Of a stretch of 64,000 nucleotides of DNA, positions 23,648 to 36,059 are shown one piece after another. The notes under the pieces were generated by a model that saw nothing but the letters and a program-made list of their open reading frames with translations, made no database searches and was not told where the DNA came from. The stretch is from Gongronella butleri. Taxonomy: Eukaryota; Mucoromycota; Mucoromycetes; Mucorales; Cunninghamellaceae. Numbering within the stretch: the first letter of the stretch is position 1; every line of letters begins with the position of its first letter. The DNA lies in NCBI GenBank assembly GCA_025201375.1, contig JAIWZP010000032.1:248001-312000 (forward strand), written 5' to 3'. Position numbers and translations under genes: made by a program.

Positions 23648-26409
23648 ATGTCTGTGAACAACACGCCGGCACAAGGCGGTACTGATCAACAATGGTAAGG
23701 GGGAAAAAGTGAAGAAAAAAGCAAAAGGAGGCGAAAACAAGTGGTTTAATGTAGACTTTGTGTGTTTTAGGGACCAAGCAGCCTGGGATGAATATTATCG
23801 ACAGTGTGAAGCTGACCCTGCGTATGCTTCGTTTGTGCAAGAGTATCAGAAAATGAGCCCTGAGGAACAGAGAGCGTATTACAATCAATATTATCAGCAA
23901 CAGCCACAACAACAACCGCAACAGCAGCCGCAGGCCGATTATTACCAGCAGGCAGCTTATTATCAGCAGCAGCCTCAAGGTGCGCAAGGTGCTGGCTACA
24001 ATTATCAATATGGCCACTATGGCCAGGCACAACAATCATCGTACCAGCAGCAACAATCATGGTATCAGCAACAGTAAGCTAAAAATCAAACAAAACATCG
24101 AGTTTCATGTGCTCAACTCCTTTTGTTCTTTTTTTTTAAATCATCTGGTAGGCGTCCACCTCAAGCTCGTCCACGCCCAGCTTTTGGTGCGCGACCCCGT
24201 TCTGCATTTGACCAGCAACGAGGCTACAACTATGGAAATAGTCCAGGTGCACCTGCTGGTGGCCCCTCGGCACGCCCGCCTTCCCGCGGCGCCGCAGCCA
24301 TGCAAGGCTCGCATCGTCCCAACATCAGCATGTCCTTTGTGAAATCAAATGCCCAGGCACCGGCTGCTGCGCCAGCCCCTGCTGCTACCGCTGCTGTCGC
24401 TGCACCTGCGGCAGCGCCTCTCAATGGCACGAATCCGCCTACCAATGGCGTCATGTCATCTACCAGTGCGCCACCTATTGCCGCACAACCCGCCTCGCAG
24501 CCTACTCCCAGCAACAATGTCAATGGCGGCCCTGCCGCTGCCAACAATGCTGACAATTACCCGCCCGAGCTAAAGTAAGCACGCGTATCCTCCTTTCCTT
24601 GCGCTCAAATTCTTGAAAACTCACTTTTTTTTTTTTTTTTTACAAAATTATAGGGCATTTGTGACAAATGTGTTCAACACGGTGGCTCCCCATCTTGTCG
24701 ACGTTGCCAGGAACGAATTGCGCCATCTTCTTCGTGAAAAGCACACAGATGGCACAATCATGACGACGGACTGGTCCAATGTTGTGTTACCTTGGTAAGT
24801 CGCGTCTTTTACGCCATGTATGGCTTGATCTCATATGTTTTTTCTTGATTAGCATGAAGTCTAGCTCGTCGCGTCGTCACTCGCGGTCGCGATCGCCAGC
24901 AAGCCGTACTTACCCCTCTGATAGATACAATCGCACACGCCATGGCGACGACTCGGACGAAGAAAGCATCACCCGGCGCAAACGCTCTCGTTTCGACGTG
25001 CGCCCATCCAATCCCAAGAAAAATCAGACCATTGCCACCGTCAATTCCGCCAAAGATGAACGAAAGCGTCTGGAACGCCTCGCACGCTTTAAAAACAGCT
25101 CTGGGCCCTCGCCCAGCCGATCCGAGGATGATGTAAGCTTGGAAAACAGGCTGAATATGGCGTAAATTGCTTTTTTACTGATTCTTTTAATAGGATGACG
25201 AGGAACAGGTCCCTACCGGCCCCGTGGTGGGTACAAGCACCGAATTACTGAAGAATTACTTCCGCTTGACATCTGTAAGTGCCATGTCACGAGACATTTT
25301 TTGACTTGCTCGTTTTTCTCATTTTTTTTTTTTTTTTTTTTTTTTACGAAAAGGCCGCGAATCCGGCGACGGTGAGACCTGAGCATGTGCTGCATAAGAC
25401 CTTTGAACTGCTGTTGGAGACGTGGAATGAGAAGCATGATTATACCTTCATTTGTGACCAATTCAAGTCGCTGCGACAGGATCTCACGGTAATTTCCTCG
25501 TCTCGTCCACCTTGCCATGCAGATTCTTCATCTTTTTTTTTTGTTTTAGGTGCAATTGATCCGCAATGAGTTCACCGTGCTTGTCTACGAGACCCATGCG
25601 CGCATTGCATTGGAAAAGGTAAGAGGCATTTGCGGCACGAATGCCATGAGACGCTGCTCTGCATCAATGGCGCCACGGGACACTGATCCCACTTTATTTC
25701 CACTTTTATTTCTTTGTAGTCTGATCTTGGCGAATTCAACATGTGCCAGACACAGCTCAAGAACCTGTACCAGCTCGGCATCAAAGGCAATGAGTTGGAA
25801 TTTGTTGCTTATCGTATCTTGTACTTCCTCAACATGCGCAACATGGGCGGTAAGCAAACGTGCCTAGGCTGCGCACGGGTTGGGGAGAAATGAGATCGCG
25901 CTTTGTCTCACTGATTTTGCAACTTTACTAGACATCAACACTCTTTTCCAGACTTTGCCCGCTGACCAGCGCCGCCACCCTTTTGTCGTCCATGCCCTGG
26001 ACGTGCGCAAGTGCCTGATCTCTGGCAATTACGCCAATTTCTTTAGACTGTACGACGAGGCGCCCAACTATGGCCGATATTTGATGAGCCACTTTGTCGC
26101 GCGCGAGCGCAACAAGATGCTGACTATTTTGTGCAAAGGGTAAGCATATTACACACGCGGCATTGAATGACTATCCCAGAGTGACTCACACACTTTTTTT
26201 CTTACAGCTTCTCACCCAAGCTGACAATCGATTTTCTTCAAAAACAATTGGGTTTTGCAACACCCGAGGAAACGGTTCAATTTATTGCCAAGGAAACAAC
26301 ACTCTCGCCGACTGACATCACCCCCAGTCTCGCCACCAAGGCCGCCCTGCCATTCATGTTGCTCTCGCGTGAAAAATACGCCAAAATCGACATCAAGGGC
26401 CAAATCTAG
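23648..26409 (+). CDS. THP3: SAC3/GANP-domain protein of the THP3/LENG8 family
   Basis: Eleven exons (23648-23694, 23771-24073, 24152-24574, 24654-24794, 24853-25132, 25194-25274, 25354-25488, 25550-25618, 25720-25849, 25932-26139, 26208-26409) give 672 aa. The N-terminal third is low-complexity: Gln/Tyr-rich (exon 2) then Ala/Pro-rich (exon 3). A short conserved helix (FVTNVFNTVAPHLVDVAR) and a Ser/Arg-rich basic stretch (SRSRSPASR, TRRKRSRFDVRP) follow. The last 280 residues are the SAC3/PCI-like domain: VRPEHVLHKTFELLL, FKSLRQDLTVQLIRNEF, YETHARIALE, CQTQLKNLYQLG and GNYANFFRLYDEAPNYGRYL. Family members act in nuclear transcription elongation and mRNA maturation with a Csn12-like partner. 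The domain order matches LENG8/Thp3 rather than Sac3 itself. Confidence 0.88.
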
Positions 26410-26729
26410 GTAGGTCGCCAGAAATCTCACACTGGACCCCATCCCAATCTATCCAACGCCCGCTACCATGCGATCCACTCCAATCTAATCCGCAAGAAAA
26501 AGACAAAAGATACAAAGAAAAAACGAAAAAAATGACGAATTCATCCCCTCCCCTCCTCCTCCCCCCCCCCACATGATGAGTCTTGTACAACCACCTGTTC
26601 TTTTCCATACTCAAATCTCACGTATTGTACATGTCCCCCTTTTCCCCCACGCCTGCATCTTTCTTTTCCAATCCATACCAAGAAAAAAAAATAAAATTGA
26701 CCGGCAGCGTACTCTATGCAGGCAACATC

Positions 26730-27000
26730 AACAATATGAATATGATATCATATTAATTACGTATGTAATGAAACTGTACATGTTTTACGATATGATACTA
26801 TGTACTGTACTCTACTGTACGTACGTTCTAATTAATATGATACGTACTGTATTATCATACGTACAGTACCTACCGTACGTACGGTATCTTCACTGTATTT
26901 ACTGTTTTTTTCGGCTCTGCCTGCCTCGCTGCCTGTCCATGCTCACAAATTTGAGCTTCATCAGCGTTTTACAGTACCTATGATATGATATCATATGACA
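26730..27000. repeat. Palindrome-rich GTAC/ATATC segment 3' of THP3
   Basis: Contains perfect palindromes: a 14-mer ATATGATATCATAT at 26740-26753 and again at 26983-26996, GTACGTAC at 26817-26824, and a 16-mer TACCGTACGTACGGTA at 26871-26886. The intervening sequence is dense in GTAC and TATGATAC. It starts about 320 bp after the THP3 stop and has no coding frame. Confidence 0.8.
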
Positions 27001-27939
27001 GCAAGCGTGAAAAAAAAAATCAGTCAGTATTGCAGGTTCTCAGCAAGTGCCCGAGAAAATGCACAAAAGCGCGAAAAATCTCATCCGTTTTGAATTTTTG
27101 CGCACAAATAAAGCGTTTGATCTGCCCATCATCCGTCCATGTTTTGATCTCAGTGGACACTGGACAAAAAGTCAGAAACTAACGCGTGCTGCTGTATCAT
27201 CGTTTTTTTCGATGCCTGAGGCAGCGAGCTATCATACACGGTATATCATAGAACGTATCATAAAAGCGTACACATTTACATACCTTTTTAACACCAACAA
27301 AGAAGAGCGTGTTTTCGAACTTTGCCGGCATGCTGTGCCTCCAGAATTTTTTTTACAGCTTGCTTGCCCGTCAATGAAACCTGCGTCACGGCGTACGGTA
27401 AACTATAGCCCAGTGTTCAAGACGGACGGGCGCGATTTTTTTTGAACTCGAACTCTCGAAGATGCCAAAATCTTCCTATTTGTAGTACTTTGCATTCATC
27501 TGTTCAACTGCATGGTCAACCCTGCTCAAAAATGGCCGGGCATCGAATTCAGCGCGAAATTTTCAACAAAAAAACTTAAACCCCCAAAGCGCTACGACCA
27601 CTTTTGAAAAATCCAGGGGTCACACATTTCAATCTCAGAAAATGCCAAATTTGGGAAATTTCAAACTCCGAGTGATCAATGCATCTCAAACAGGTAAATC
27701 CGACAATTTGCTATTGGCTGACAAAGCGGAAGTCGCCTCAAAGTAAGAAAAAAAGCCCAAAGAGTGACGCATGAACGGCGATCGACTGAGAAAACTGCCT
27801 ACTTCGGGCAAGATTTTTTTGCAAAAACTTAAGGTTTGACACTTCCAAATTTAGGTGCGTATCATAAATTGCATGGAATTTTTCTGTATTTTTTTTGCAG
27901 GCACTTTTTGTGCGCTGTAGAGGAGTGGGCTGCAAGTTG

Positions 27940-28430
27940 GTGAAAAAATGACCGATGCAAAAAGTTAAAACCCAAGCTAGCGCGCTGCAAGTCATCCCAT
28001 TATATGCTTTACTTCCCTGTTTTTTATTAAATCTGAAATAAAAATCGAGGGTTGACTAGACAGTTGTCGAGCAAATCGTCATTGAATTTTTGTTGAAAAA
28101 GTGTATTTCCTCCGCCAGTTTTGATCAGATCGCCGTGAAACTTGTTTCATTTGGTGGAGATTCAGCAGCAGCATTTGACACATTAAAAGCATCGTTGGTT
28201 ATTTTTCCAGTTGTCGAGAAAAGCAAGTTTGAAAATTGATCCACTGTTTGAGCGACTTTTGCAAGCGGGCAAAGTTCATCCATCGGGCGAGCAAACAATC
28301 AGGAAATGACACCCGAGTGCGTCTCTTTCGATCGGTGCCATTTCACCGCGATGCACAAAATATTTTGAGAGACTCGTGCCAGATTTGTGGAAATGTCAGA
28401 ATTTTGGATTCATCTGCACAATGACTCGGT
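27940..28430 (+). repeat. Dispersed repeat family A, copy 2
   Basis: Same orientation and landmark order as 9925-10425: GATGCAAAAAGTTAAAA, CATCCCATTA, GTTGTCGAGCAAATCG, GACACATTAAAAGCA, GATTTGTGGAAATGTC, ATTCATCTGCACAATGACTC. Identity is moderate, indicating old copies. Confidence 0.8.
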
Positions 28431-29159
28431 CGACTCCTGGTTTGAACGATTTTTCAGAGTCGCGTCGGTAAAACATTATGTGTAGACTTTGGGCCACCCA
28501 ACTACAGTATGATGATTTGTAAACAAATGACGAGATTTCGAATTCATCTGCAAAACGATCCAGTCAATCTTGGGGTTTCATGTTGTGTTGTTGATTAAGG
28601 CGCGGCGAAATATGATACAGTAGTCAAAAAAGGGCAAAGGGTGGGAGGCAATCGATTCATGATTACTGTATTTGTGTTGGTCATCATGGATTTGTGCCAA
28701 TTCTTGAAAACGGCGCGTACCACGAAAACGGGCGGCCCGATCAACATGTGGTTTTTTAATTTTTTTTCAAAGAGACGCTAAAAAAGCCATGAAGTGGCAA
28801 AGTTTGGCGATGATCGAATCATGATTTTACCGCGAAATGAATTATACAGTACAAAAACGCGCAACAGCCAAATTTTCAGCAATGCCGTGCATCCCGACAA
28901 ACCACATGATTGATCTTTGGATTTTTATTTTTTTCTGAGAAGAGAGGAGCAACATCCACTACATGCAAAAGTTTCGTGGAGCTGCGACGAGTCCTTGGTG
29001 ACGAAATCTTTTTTTTCAAATTTAGAAAAAAAAGGGTGGGTCAGGTCAAAATGCATCTGGAGGATCCCCCGCTTTGAGAGGCTCAGGTCTCTCAAATCCG
29101 TTTGGCAACCTACACATTGGACATCTGAGAGTCATATCATTACGTGCATTGACCCCTTC

Positions 29160-29470
29160 TTTCTAAGCAATCTGAAATAAAAATCGGGGGTCAATCAAGC
29201 TGTTTTCGAGGAATGAGCAATCAAAGCCAAATTTTAGAAAATGGAATTTCTGCATCACTTTTGGTCATACGCTGGTGAAACTGGGTTCATCCGACAGAGA
29301 ATCGAATTCTGCATTTATTGTCACAGCAGCACGCCATCCTTTGTCTTGTCCATTGCCGAGAAAAACGAAGCTGAAATGTTTGATTGGGCGTTGCAAGCGT
29401 ACAAATGTTGCGCATCAGCGTTGCCGGGCAGGGATGAAATGACACCCTTGTGCGTGTCTTTTTACTTGTA
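29160..29470 (+). repeat. Dispersed repeat family A, copy 3 (partial)
   Basis: Begins AATCTGAAATAAAAATCGGG like the middle of copy 2 and ends near GAAATGACACCCTTGTGCGT, matching GAAATGACACCCGAGTGCGT at 28304 onwards. The first quarter of the family-A unit is missing. Confidence 0.7.
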
Positions 29471-29639
29471 AGTTTTAAGCCTGGTCGAATAGCAGCTTGA
29501 CGCGCTACTGTACGTAGAGACAAAATTGTGAATTAATGGAGCATTGTCAATTTTCTTGCCAACGGTCTGATCAACCCCGGTTTTTACTTTTGTTCTGAAA
29601 AGAGAGAGACCAAAATGCTCATATGCCAAAATTTCATGG

Positions 29640-30130
29640 AGCTGCAAGCACTCGATGGTGCGCCATTTCGATTATCAAAAATGACGGTTTTCCATCGATT
29701 TTCCAAGGGATACAGTCACGAATTTTAACCTGGCAAAACTTGGTTCCTCGGATCGCTGTGCCATTCACCACATAATAGAATGCGTTCATTTGCCGATGAA
29801 AATGCCATAAACCCCCGGGCTCCATCGACTGGTTCTCCTGTAAAATGCAATCTACTTCCTATTTTCGCCACAAGACAAACTCGACAAAGACTGGGCGCAG
29901 ATCCTCAAAACGCGGCTCACAAGAAAGAGCACGGGATGTTGCGTATGTGGCCATCGATGACAACTTCAAAAAACGAGATTCAGGCAGAATTGACGCAAAC
30001 AGTTTGTTTGCAGGATAACTTGGACGTGTGGAAAACCGCGTCAGACTTTGATGTAAGCGCGTCCGTTTCAAGTCGAATCCATACACCTCAAACTTCTTTT
30101 ATTAGTGAATGTGTCTATGCAGCTCCAAGG
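29640..30130 (+). repeat. Dispersed repeat family B, copy 2
   Basis: Shares with the other B copies ATTTTCCAAGG, a CAGTCACGAATTT block, AAACTCGACAAAGACTGG, AAAACGAGATTCAGGCAGAATT and CCGCGTCAGACTTTG. It is more diverged than the copies at 46780 and 63300. Confidence 0.65.
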
Positions 30131-30488
30131 ACGCGCTCTTGCGTGCCATAGCGATTGGCGCGTCTATTGTCTCGACATCGTCTTTTTTTTTTTTTTTGGC
30201 CGGATGCACGCCGCGCTTTTTTTTTTTTTTTTTTTTATGCACACGGTGCGTATATCATACGTAAATGTCAGTGTGTAAAATGCATATTCTTGACTTTTGC
30301 AGCCCCAACTCCTATTTTTCGGCGTCCCATCGCGCAAGAAAGAACAATTTCGATGCCATCAAAGCGGCGGGTTTATCACTTCGCGCATTTTAGTGCTCAA
30401 AAACTGGGGCAAAGCACTTGACAACTTGTAAAACCCGCTTTGGCAATGCTCAATACAAAGCGGAAATTCAACGCGTCTGTTAGAAAAA

Positions 30489-30497
30489 AATAAAAGG
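30489..30497 (+). promoter_or_regulatory. TATA-like box of POL3
   Basis: AATAAAAGG about 65-70 bp before the ATG at 30559, in the same relative position as the other A/T boxes. It could also be read as a fortuitous AATAAA. Confidence 0.3.
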
Positions 30498-30558
30498 TGG
30501 CGCTTCCGCGTCGTGTCGCATTTTTTCCTTTTCTTGTTATTTTTCACTCACACTTACA

Positions 30559-33500
30559 ATGCCAGGCCCTGCACGCCCCCGTGAAGACGATATCGCGATT
30601 TCTTCGCAGCCGTACGACCCGGCGAGCAGCATCAAGAAGCGCAAAGTGGACAGCCAGGCCGCTGGGGCATCGTCGTTTGAAGAGGAGCTCAAGATCCTCG
30701 AGGAAGCCATGGACATTGACACGACCAAAGGTGCATAGCCAACGTTTCTCGGGGCCAACACGCTTGCTCACCATGTTGTTTTCTTTCTTTGTTTTTGCTA
30801 GTTGTCTGGCACCGGCCCACCGCACCCGATCTAAAGCCAGACACCAATTCGCTTAGTAAGTGGTCAATAAGGCCAAAATACGCGCTTTTGGCTCACACTT
30901 TGCCCTTTTTATGCGCTTTTAGTCTTTCAACAAATCGAAATCGACGAATACATGGATTATAGACAGAGACGTCCCGTTATTCGCTTCTATGGTGTCACTC
31001 AGGTACACAGTAGCTGAGTTCAAGAGAGACCTGGCCCCCGCTTACCACCCTTTTTCTCTTTTTTTCCCAGGAGGGTCAAAGTGTGACATGCCACGTCCAG
31101 GGCTTTTTGCCTTACTTTTTCATTGCTGCGCCCACCGGCTTCAAGCAATCGGATCTGGCGCCATTTAAGCAAGCGCTTGGTGTAAGGATGGAGCGCAATG
31201 ACGATGTTGCAAGACGACAGCGTTTTGACCTGGTGATTTTTTTTGCCCTTAGGCTGCTGTCGGTGATCCCAACATGGTGAACAAGGTGGAATTGGTGCTC
31301 AAGCAGAGCCTGTACGGCTATCGCGGCGATGCAAAGTCACCCTTTATCAAAATCACAGTGGTCGATCCGCGCAACATCTCCAAGGTGAAGAACAAGGTTG
31401 AAAACGGCGGCATCTTCATCCCGAGCTTGGACCGCCGTTATGAGGCCGACACCACCTATGAAAGCAACCTCGCCTACGTGCTGCGCTTCATGATTGACTG
31501 CAAGGTCAGGGGTTGCAATTGGATCGAGCTCCCAAAGGGCACATACTCGGAAAGAGTAAATAAGGATTCCCGCTCTCAGTATGAAGTCGTCACTTCGTAA
31601 GGCCATTCAAAAAGAAAAAAAATACGGGGACGCGTCGCGCGTCACGCGTCAGCCGCAGCAATTCTGGATGACTCATCCTTCCCCCCTTGTTTTTCTTTTT
31701 GTTTAGATACGACACGCTTATCAGCCACTCTGCGGAAGGCGAGTGGTCGCACATTGCCCCTCTGCGCATTCTCAGCTTTGATATCGAGTGTGCAGGCCGC
31801 AAAGGCATTTTCCCCGAGCCCGACCAGGACCCCATCATCCAAATTGCGTCTGTCGTCAAGGTCCATGGTAAGCACCGGTTGCCATGACAACGCGCAAGGT
31901 TAATTGGGTCGCACCAACTCACCACGATTGTCTTTTTATTGTTTTGTTTTGCGTTTTCCAGGCGACAGCAACCCATTCATCCGCAATGTGTTCACTTTGA
32001 ACGACTGTGCACCCATTGTGGGCACAGACGTGCGTGCTTTTTACGACGAGCGCGAATTGTTGCAGAAATGGTCCGACTTTTTCGTGGAGGTGGATGCGGA
32101 CGTTGTGATCGGCTACAATACCAGCAATTTCGATTTCCCGTATATTTTGGATCGCGCCAAGCACCTCAAAGTCGATCAATTCCCCTTCCTTGGCCGGATA
32201 AAGGGTAAAGAAAAGAAGAAAACGGCCTTCCAAGTGTCTGACGAATTTTTTTCTTCTCTTTTTTTCTTTTTTTTTTTTTTTTTAGGTGCGCGCTCCGAGG
32301 TCAAGGATTTCAAGTTCTCCTCCAAGGCGTTTGGTACGCGCGAGAACAAGATGATCAATCTCGAGGGTCGTCTGCAGCTCGACATGCTCCAAGCCGTGCA
32401 ACGCGACTACAAATTGCGCTCTTATACCTTGAATTCCGTCTCTGCGCATTTTCTCGGTAATACAGCTCATCCGTGTCCGGGACTATGAGTGTCCAATGCT
32501 GACTTTTTTTTGTGTTTTTTTTTTTTTTTCATCGCAGGCGAGCAAAAAGAAGATGTGCATCACTCGATCATCACGGAATTGCAGAACGGCAACTCTGAAA
32601 CACGCCGTCGTCTCGCTGTTTACTGTTTGAAGGATGCGTTCCTGCCTCTGCGTCTCATGGAGAAGCTCATGCTGCTGTTCAATTACACGGAAATGGCGCG
32701 TGTCACTGGCGTGCCCTTCAATTACATCCTGACGCGTGGCCAGCAGATCAAGGTCATCTCACAGCTGTTCCGCCGCGCCATGGAGGAGGATTTCGTCATC
32801 CCTGTCGTGAAATCGGAAGGTAAATTCATTGCGTATGATGTTACACGCGCCAAGGGCGTGTCTGCGCCGCGTCAAAAGTGGTTTACAGGGCTGTCCATGG
32901 CCCATTGAAAGGACTCACATTTATATTACTTTGTTTTTCAAAGGCACGGACGAGCAGTACGAGGGTGCAACAGTCATTGAGCCCAAAAAGGGCTACTACG
33001 ACGTGCCCATTGCCACGCTTGATTTCACCTCGCTGTATCCATCGATCATGCAAGCCCACAATCTCTGCTACACGACGCTTTTGACGCCAAACTCCGTGCA
33101 ACAGCTGGGTCTCGTCAAGGATGTCGATTACATTGTGACGCCCACCAATGGTAAGATGGCTGCGGGACGCGAAGCGACTCTGAAACGCGATTTTTTTTTT
33201 TTTTTTTTTTTTTTTTTGCACAGATCTGTTTGCCAAGGCAGAGCGCCGCAAGGGCTTGTTGCCGCAGATTCTGGAGGATCTTCTGTCGGCTCGTAAGCGT
33301 GCCAAGAACGATTTGAAAAAGGAGACGGATCCATTCAAGCGCGCTGTGCTCGATGGTCGTCAACTTGCCCTCAAGATCAGCGCCAATTCCGTCTACGGTT
33401 TCACCGGCGCCACAATTGGCAAGCTGCCTTGTCTGCAAATCTCCTCGAGCGTCACCGCCTATGGTCGTGAAATGATTGAGAAGACACAGCAGGTACGAGA

Positions 33501-35141
33501 AAGAAGTAAAAGGCAAAGAGACGCAAGGCGACTTATTCTCTTCTAATGTAGACGGTGGAGAGCCATTTCACAGTCAAGAACGGTTACAAGAACGACGCCA
33601 AGGTCATCTATGGTGATACAGATTCGGTCATGATCAACTTTGGTGTGGACAATCTCGAGGAAGCGATGAAACTTGGTAAATTGCCACTCCTTTCCCTCCC
33701 CACTTGCCGCCAAATCAGTTGAACTGACGCATCTTTCTCTTTTACTCATAGGCCAAGAGGGTGCCAAGATCGTCACCAAGGAATTCATCCGCCCGATCAA
33801 CCTGGACTTTGAAAAAGTGTACTTCCCCTATTTGCTCATCAACAAAAAGCGCTATGCTGGCCTCTACTGGACTCGCCCAGAGAAATATGACAAGCTGGAT
33901 GCCAAGGGTATCGAGGTAAACGATAAACGCGTCGCATTGCGTCAAAATCAACGCGTCTCGCTAATTATTTTTTCGTAGACGGTGCGTCGTGACAATTGCC
34001 GACTGGTGTCCAATGTCATTCAGACGTGTCTCAACAAGCTGTTGATTGATCGTGATGTCGAAGGAGTGCAGCTGTACGTGTCATTTTGCGATTTTTTCTC
34101 GTTTTTTTTTCTCTGTATTTTGCGCATGACGCGTCATGTCCTTGCCCGACCGCGTCCATTTTGGCTGACTTTTGATTTTTTTGTTGTGCTTTTTCTTTAG
34201 GTACATCAAGGAGATGATTTCTGATCTGCTGCAAAACAAAGTTGACCTGTCGCAGCTTGTGATTACCAAGGCATTAGCCAAGTCGGATTATGCCGCCAAA
34301 CAAGCCCACGTCGAGCTTGCAGAGCGCATGCGCAAGCGCGATCCCGGCTCGGCGCCAGCGCTGGGCGACCGTGTGGCCTACGTGATCATCAAGGCAAGCA
34401 ACAACACCCCCGCCTATGAACGTTCCGAGGATCCTCTTTATGTTCTGGACAACAGCATTCCCATCGACACGCGCTACTACCTCGACAACCAACTTTCCAA
34501 GCCATTGTTGCGTATCATGGAGCCCGTCCTTGGCGAAAAGGCGGCAGAATCTCTATGTAAACCCTAAAAACACGAAAACACGCGTGATTGTCTGATTTCT
34601 CTTATTTTTTTTACAGTGACCGGCGCCCACACACGTACCGTCAACATTGCAACGCCCACGATCGGTGGCCTGATGAAGTTTGCCGTCAAAACAGCCACGT
34701 GTCTCGGCTGCAAATCGCCTTTACCACGCGGTGGTAAGATTTCACCCTTTTCACGCGTCCCAATGGGAAGATGGATACTTATTGCGCGCATTCTTTCGCT
34801 CTTTATTAGTCGATGCTGCGGTGTGCGTCCATTGCCGCCCACGTCTTGCGGAGCTTTACAACAAACAGGTATAAAAAAACAAGCGCAACTCGAAAAAGTT
34901 GCGCGACGTACGTGCCGCTCACTCATTTTTTTGTGCTTTTTAGGTGATGGCGGTGAGCGATCTGGAAGTCAAGTTTTCTCGCCTTTGGACACAATGCCAG
35001 CGTTGCCAGGAATCGCTCCATCAAGACGTGCTTTGCTCCAACAACGATTGCCCCATCTTTTACATGCGTAAAAAGGCTCAAAAGGACATGGGCGAGGCCG
35101 TTGGCAAGCTGCATCGCTTCTCTAATGAAGAATGCATTTGA
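30559..35141 (+). CDS. POL3: DNA polymerase delta catalytic subunit
   Basis: Eighteen exons (30559-30730, 30802-30855, 30923-31002, 31071-31181, 31253-31596, 31707-31867, 31962-32204, 32286-32456, 32538-32819, 32944-33150, 33224-33492, 33552-33675, 33752-33915, 33979-34073, 34201-34556, 34617-34733, 34810-34868, 34944-35141) give 1068 aa, near the usual 1080-1110. The 3'-5' exonuclease has FDIECAG (Asp279, Glu281), [11 protein letters not shown] and YCLKDA. The B-family polymerase has motif A DFTSLYPS (Asp566), motif [13 protein letters not shown] and motif C YGDTDS (Asp720, Asp722). The C-terminus has two Cys clusters: CysA ([15 protein letters not shown]) and CysB (CQRC and CSNNDC), which bind zinc and the 4Fe-4S cluster in this family. 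All catalytic residues are present. It replicates nuclear DNA (lagging strand) with PCNA. The 32820 donor is confirmed by frame and homology. Confidence 0.98.
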
Positions 35142-35469
35142 TCATATCCCCTGTCTTTCTTTATTTTCGCTCCATCGTACTCTAAGATTTGCCCCTTTGC
35201 TATATTTTCATCCCCGAGATCGCGTCAAAAATAAAAAGATCACGATTGCCAAGCATATTTCATGTTGCCGAGGTAACTGATGCTAGAATTGGGCAATGCC
35301 AAAGATGGCAATGCCAGCGCGCCTTTGATGTCAGGCACTTTTTTTCGTCGTTCCTTCGCCACTTTGCCCCTACGATACCTTCTTCTTTTTCTGTCTGTTT
35401 TTTTCTTTCTTTGCACTTCTTGGCGGCGTCCTCTCTTTCCCCTTCTCTTTCAATCGTGACGACGTAGCG
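35142..35469. other. Intergenic: between POL3 and the Siva-like gene
   Basis: 328 bp; the final 110 bp are strongly pyrimidine-rich (TTTCTTCT and CTTTCCCC runs) ahead of the ATG at 35470. No gene or repeat detected. Confidence 0.55.
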
Positions 35470-36059
35470 ATGAAGCGCCAACGATCCTTGGAGGAGGCCG
35501 ACTTTGTCAATGTACTTAAGCAAAAGCACAAGCCGGACATCGAGAGACAGCAGCAAGCTGGTAAGGGCAAGGTCACACGCCTGGTGCCTCTGTGGACTCA
35601 CCTGTTTTGTTCGTTCTTTGCCTCGAAATGTGTCGTGTTTGCAGCCAAATCGACATTTGCCATGATGATGGCAGCAGCAGCGCGCAAACCGGTCGCTGAG
35701 CTGGAGCCCACAGACGGCAAGGTCTGCCGACGCTGTATATGTGTGCTGGTGGGCGAGGAAATCCTGGAGCATTGTGCCTTTTGCGAGCACGAAATGTGTC
35801 TTAGGTGTTTGAACGCGTGCCAATCTTGCGAGGCTTTGTTTTGCTCGGCGTGCGCCATCATTGAGTAAGTGCAATGCCTCCTATAGGATGCAATTGAGCT
35901 CATTGCCAAGCAAACTGAGCGCGTTGGGTGTGATTGTACACGTCTTAAACCTCTTTTTTCTTTCTTTTTTTTTTTTTTTTTTGTATTTTTCCTTCTCTCA
36001 GCTACTCAACGCCCATGGAACAAGTGTATTGCACGACGTGCTTCTCGCTGAAGCATTGA
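35470..36059 (+). CDS. Siva-family cysteine-rich zinc-binding protein
   Basis: Three exons (35470-35560, 35645-35864, 36002-36059) encode 122 aa. The N-terminus is basic (MKRQRSLEEADF), followed by a helix. The C-terminal 55 residues hold fourteen Cys/His in CXXC pairs: VCRRC, HCAFC, CLRC, ACQSCEALFCSAC and a final VYCTTC. Spacing and flanking residues resemble the C-terminal domain of the animal Siva protein (CSSCV, CGQCE, CWGC, CTSC). In animals Siva binds death-receptor tails; fungi have no such receptors, so only the zinc-binding fold is supported here and the cellular role is unknown. The gene ends 52 bp from the end of the convergent lectin gene, so the two 3' UTRs must overlap or nearly do. 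Confidence 0.78.

Larger units (their letters stand above)
26410..30558. other. Gene-free region, 4.1 kb, between THP3 and POL3
   Basis: No coding frame with domain or splice support. From left to right it contains a palindrome-rich A/T segment (26730-27000), unremarkable AT-rich sequence, family-A repeat copies (27940-28430 and 29160-29470), a short related repeat pair (28917-29000 versus 29570-29655, both with TTTCGTGGAGCTGC or TTTCATGGAGCTGC) and a family-B copy (29640-30130). The last 350 bp carry T-runs and a TATA-like AATAAAAGG at 30489-30497 ahead of POL3. Confidence 0.65.

Noticed and set aside
23877..24073. Gln-rich frame as a prion-like or separate gene
   Set aside because: It is exon 2 of the THP3/LENG8 gene; low-complexity N-termini are normal in that family.
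32820..32943. Reading through the POL3 donor at 32820 (an open frame continues for 29 codons)
   Set aside because: The extension lacks polymerase homology and ends in a stop, while splicing to 32944 restores the conserved block before motif A.
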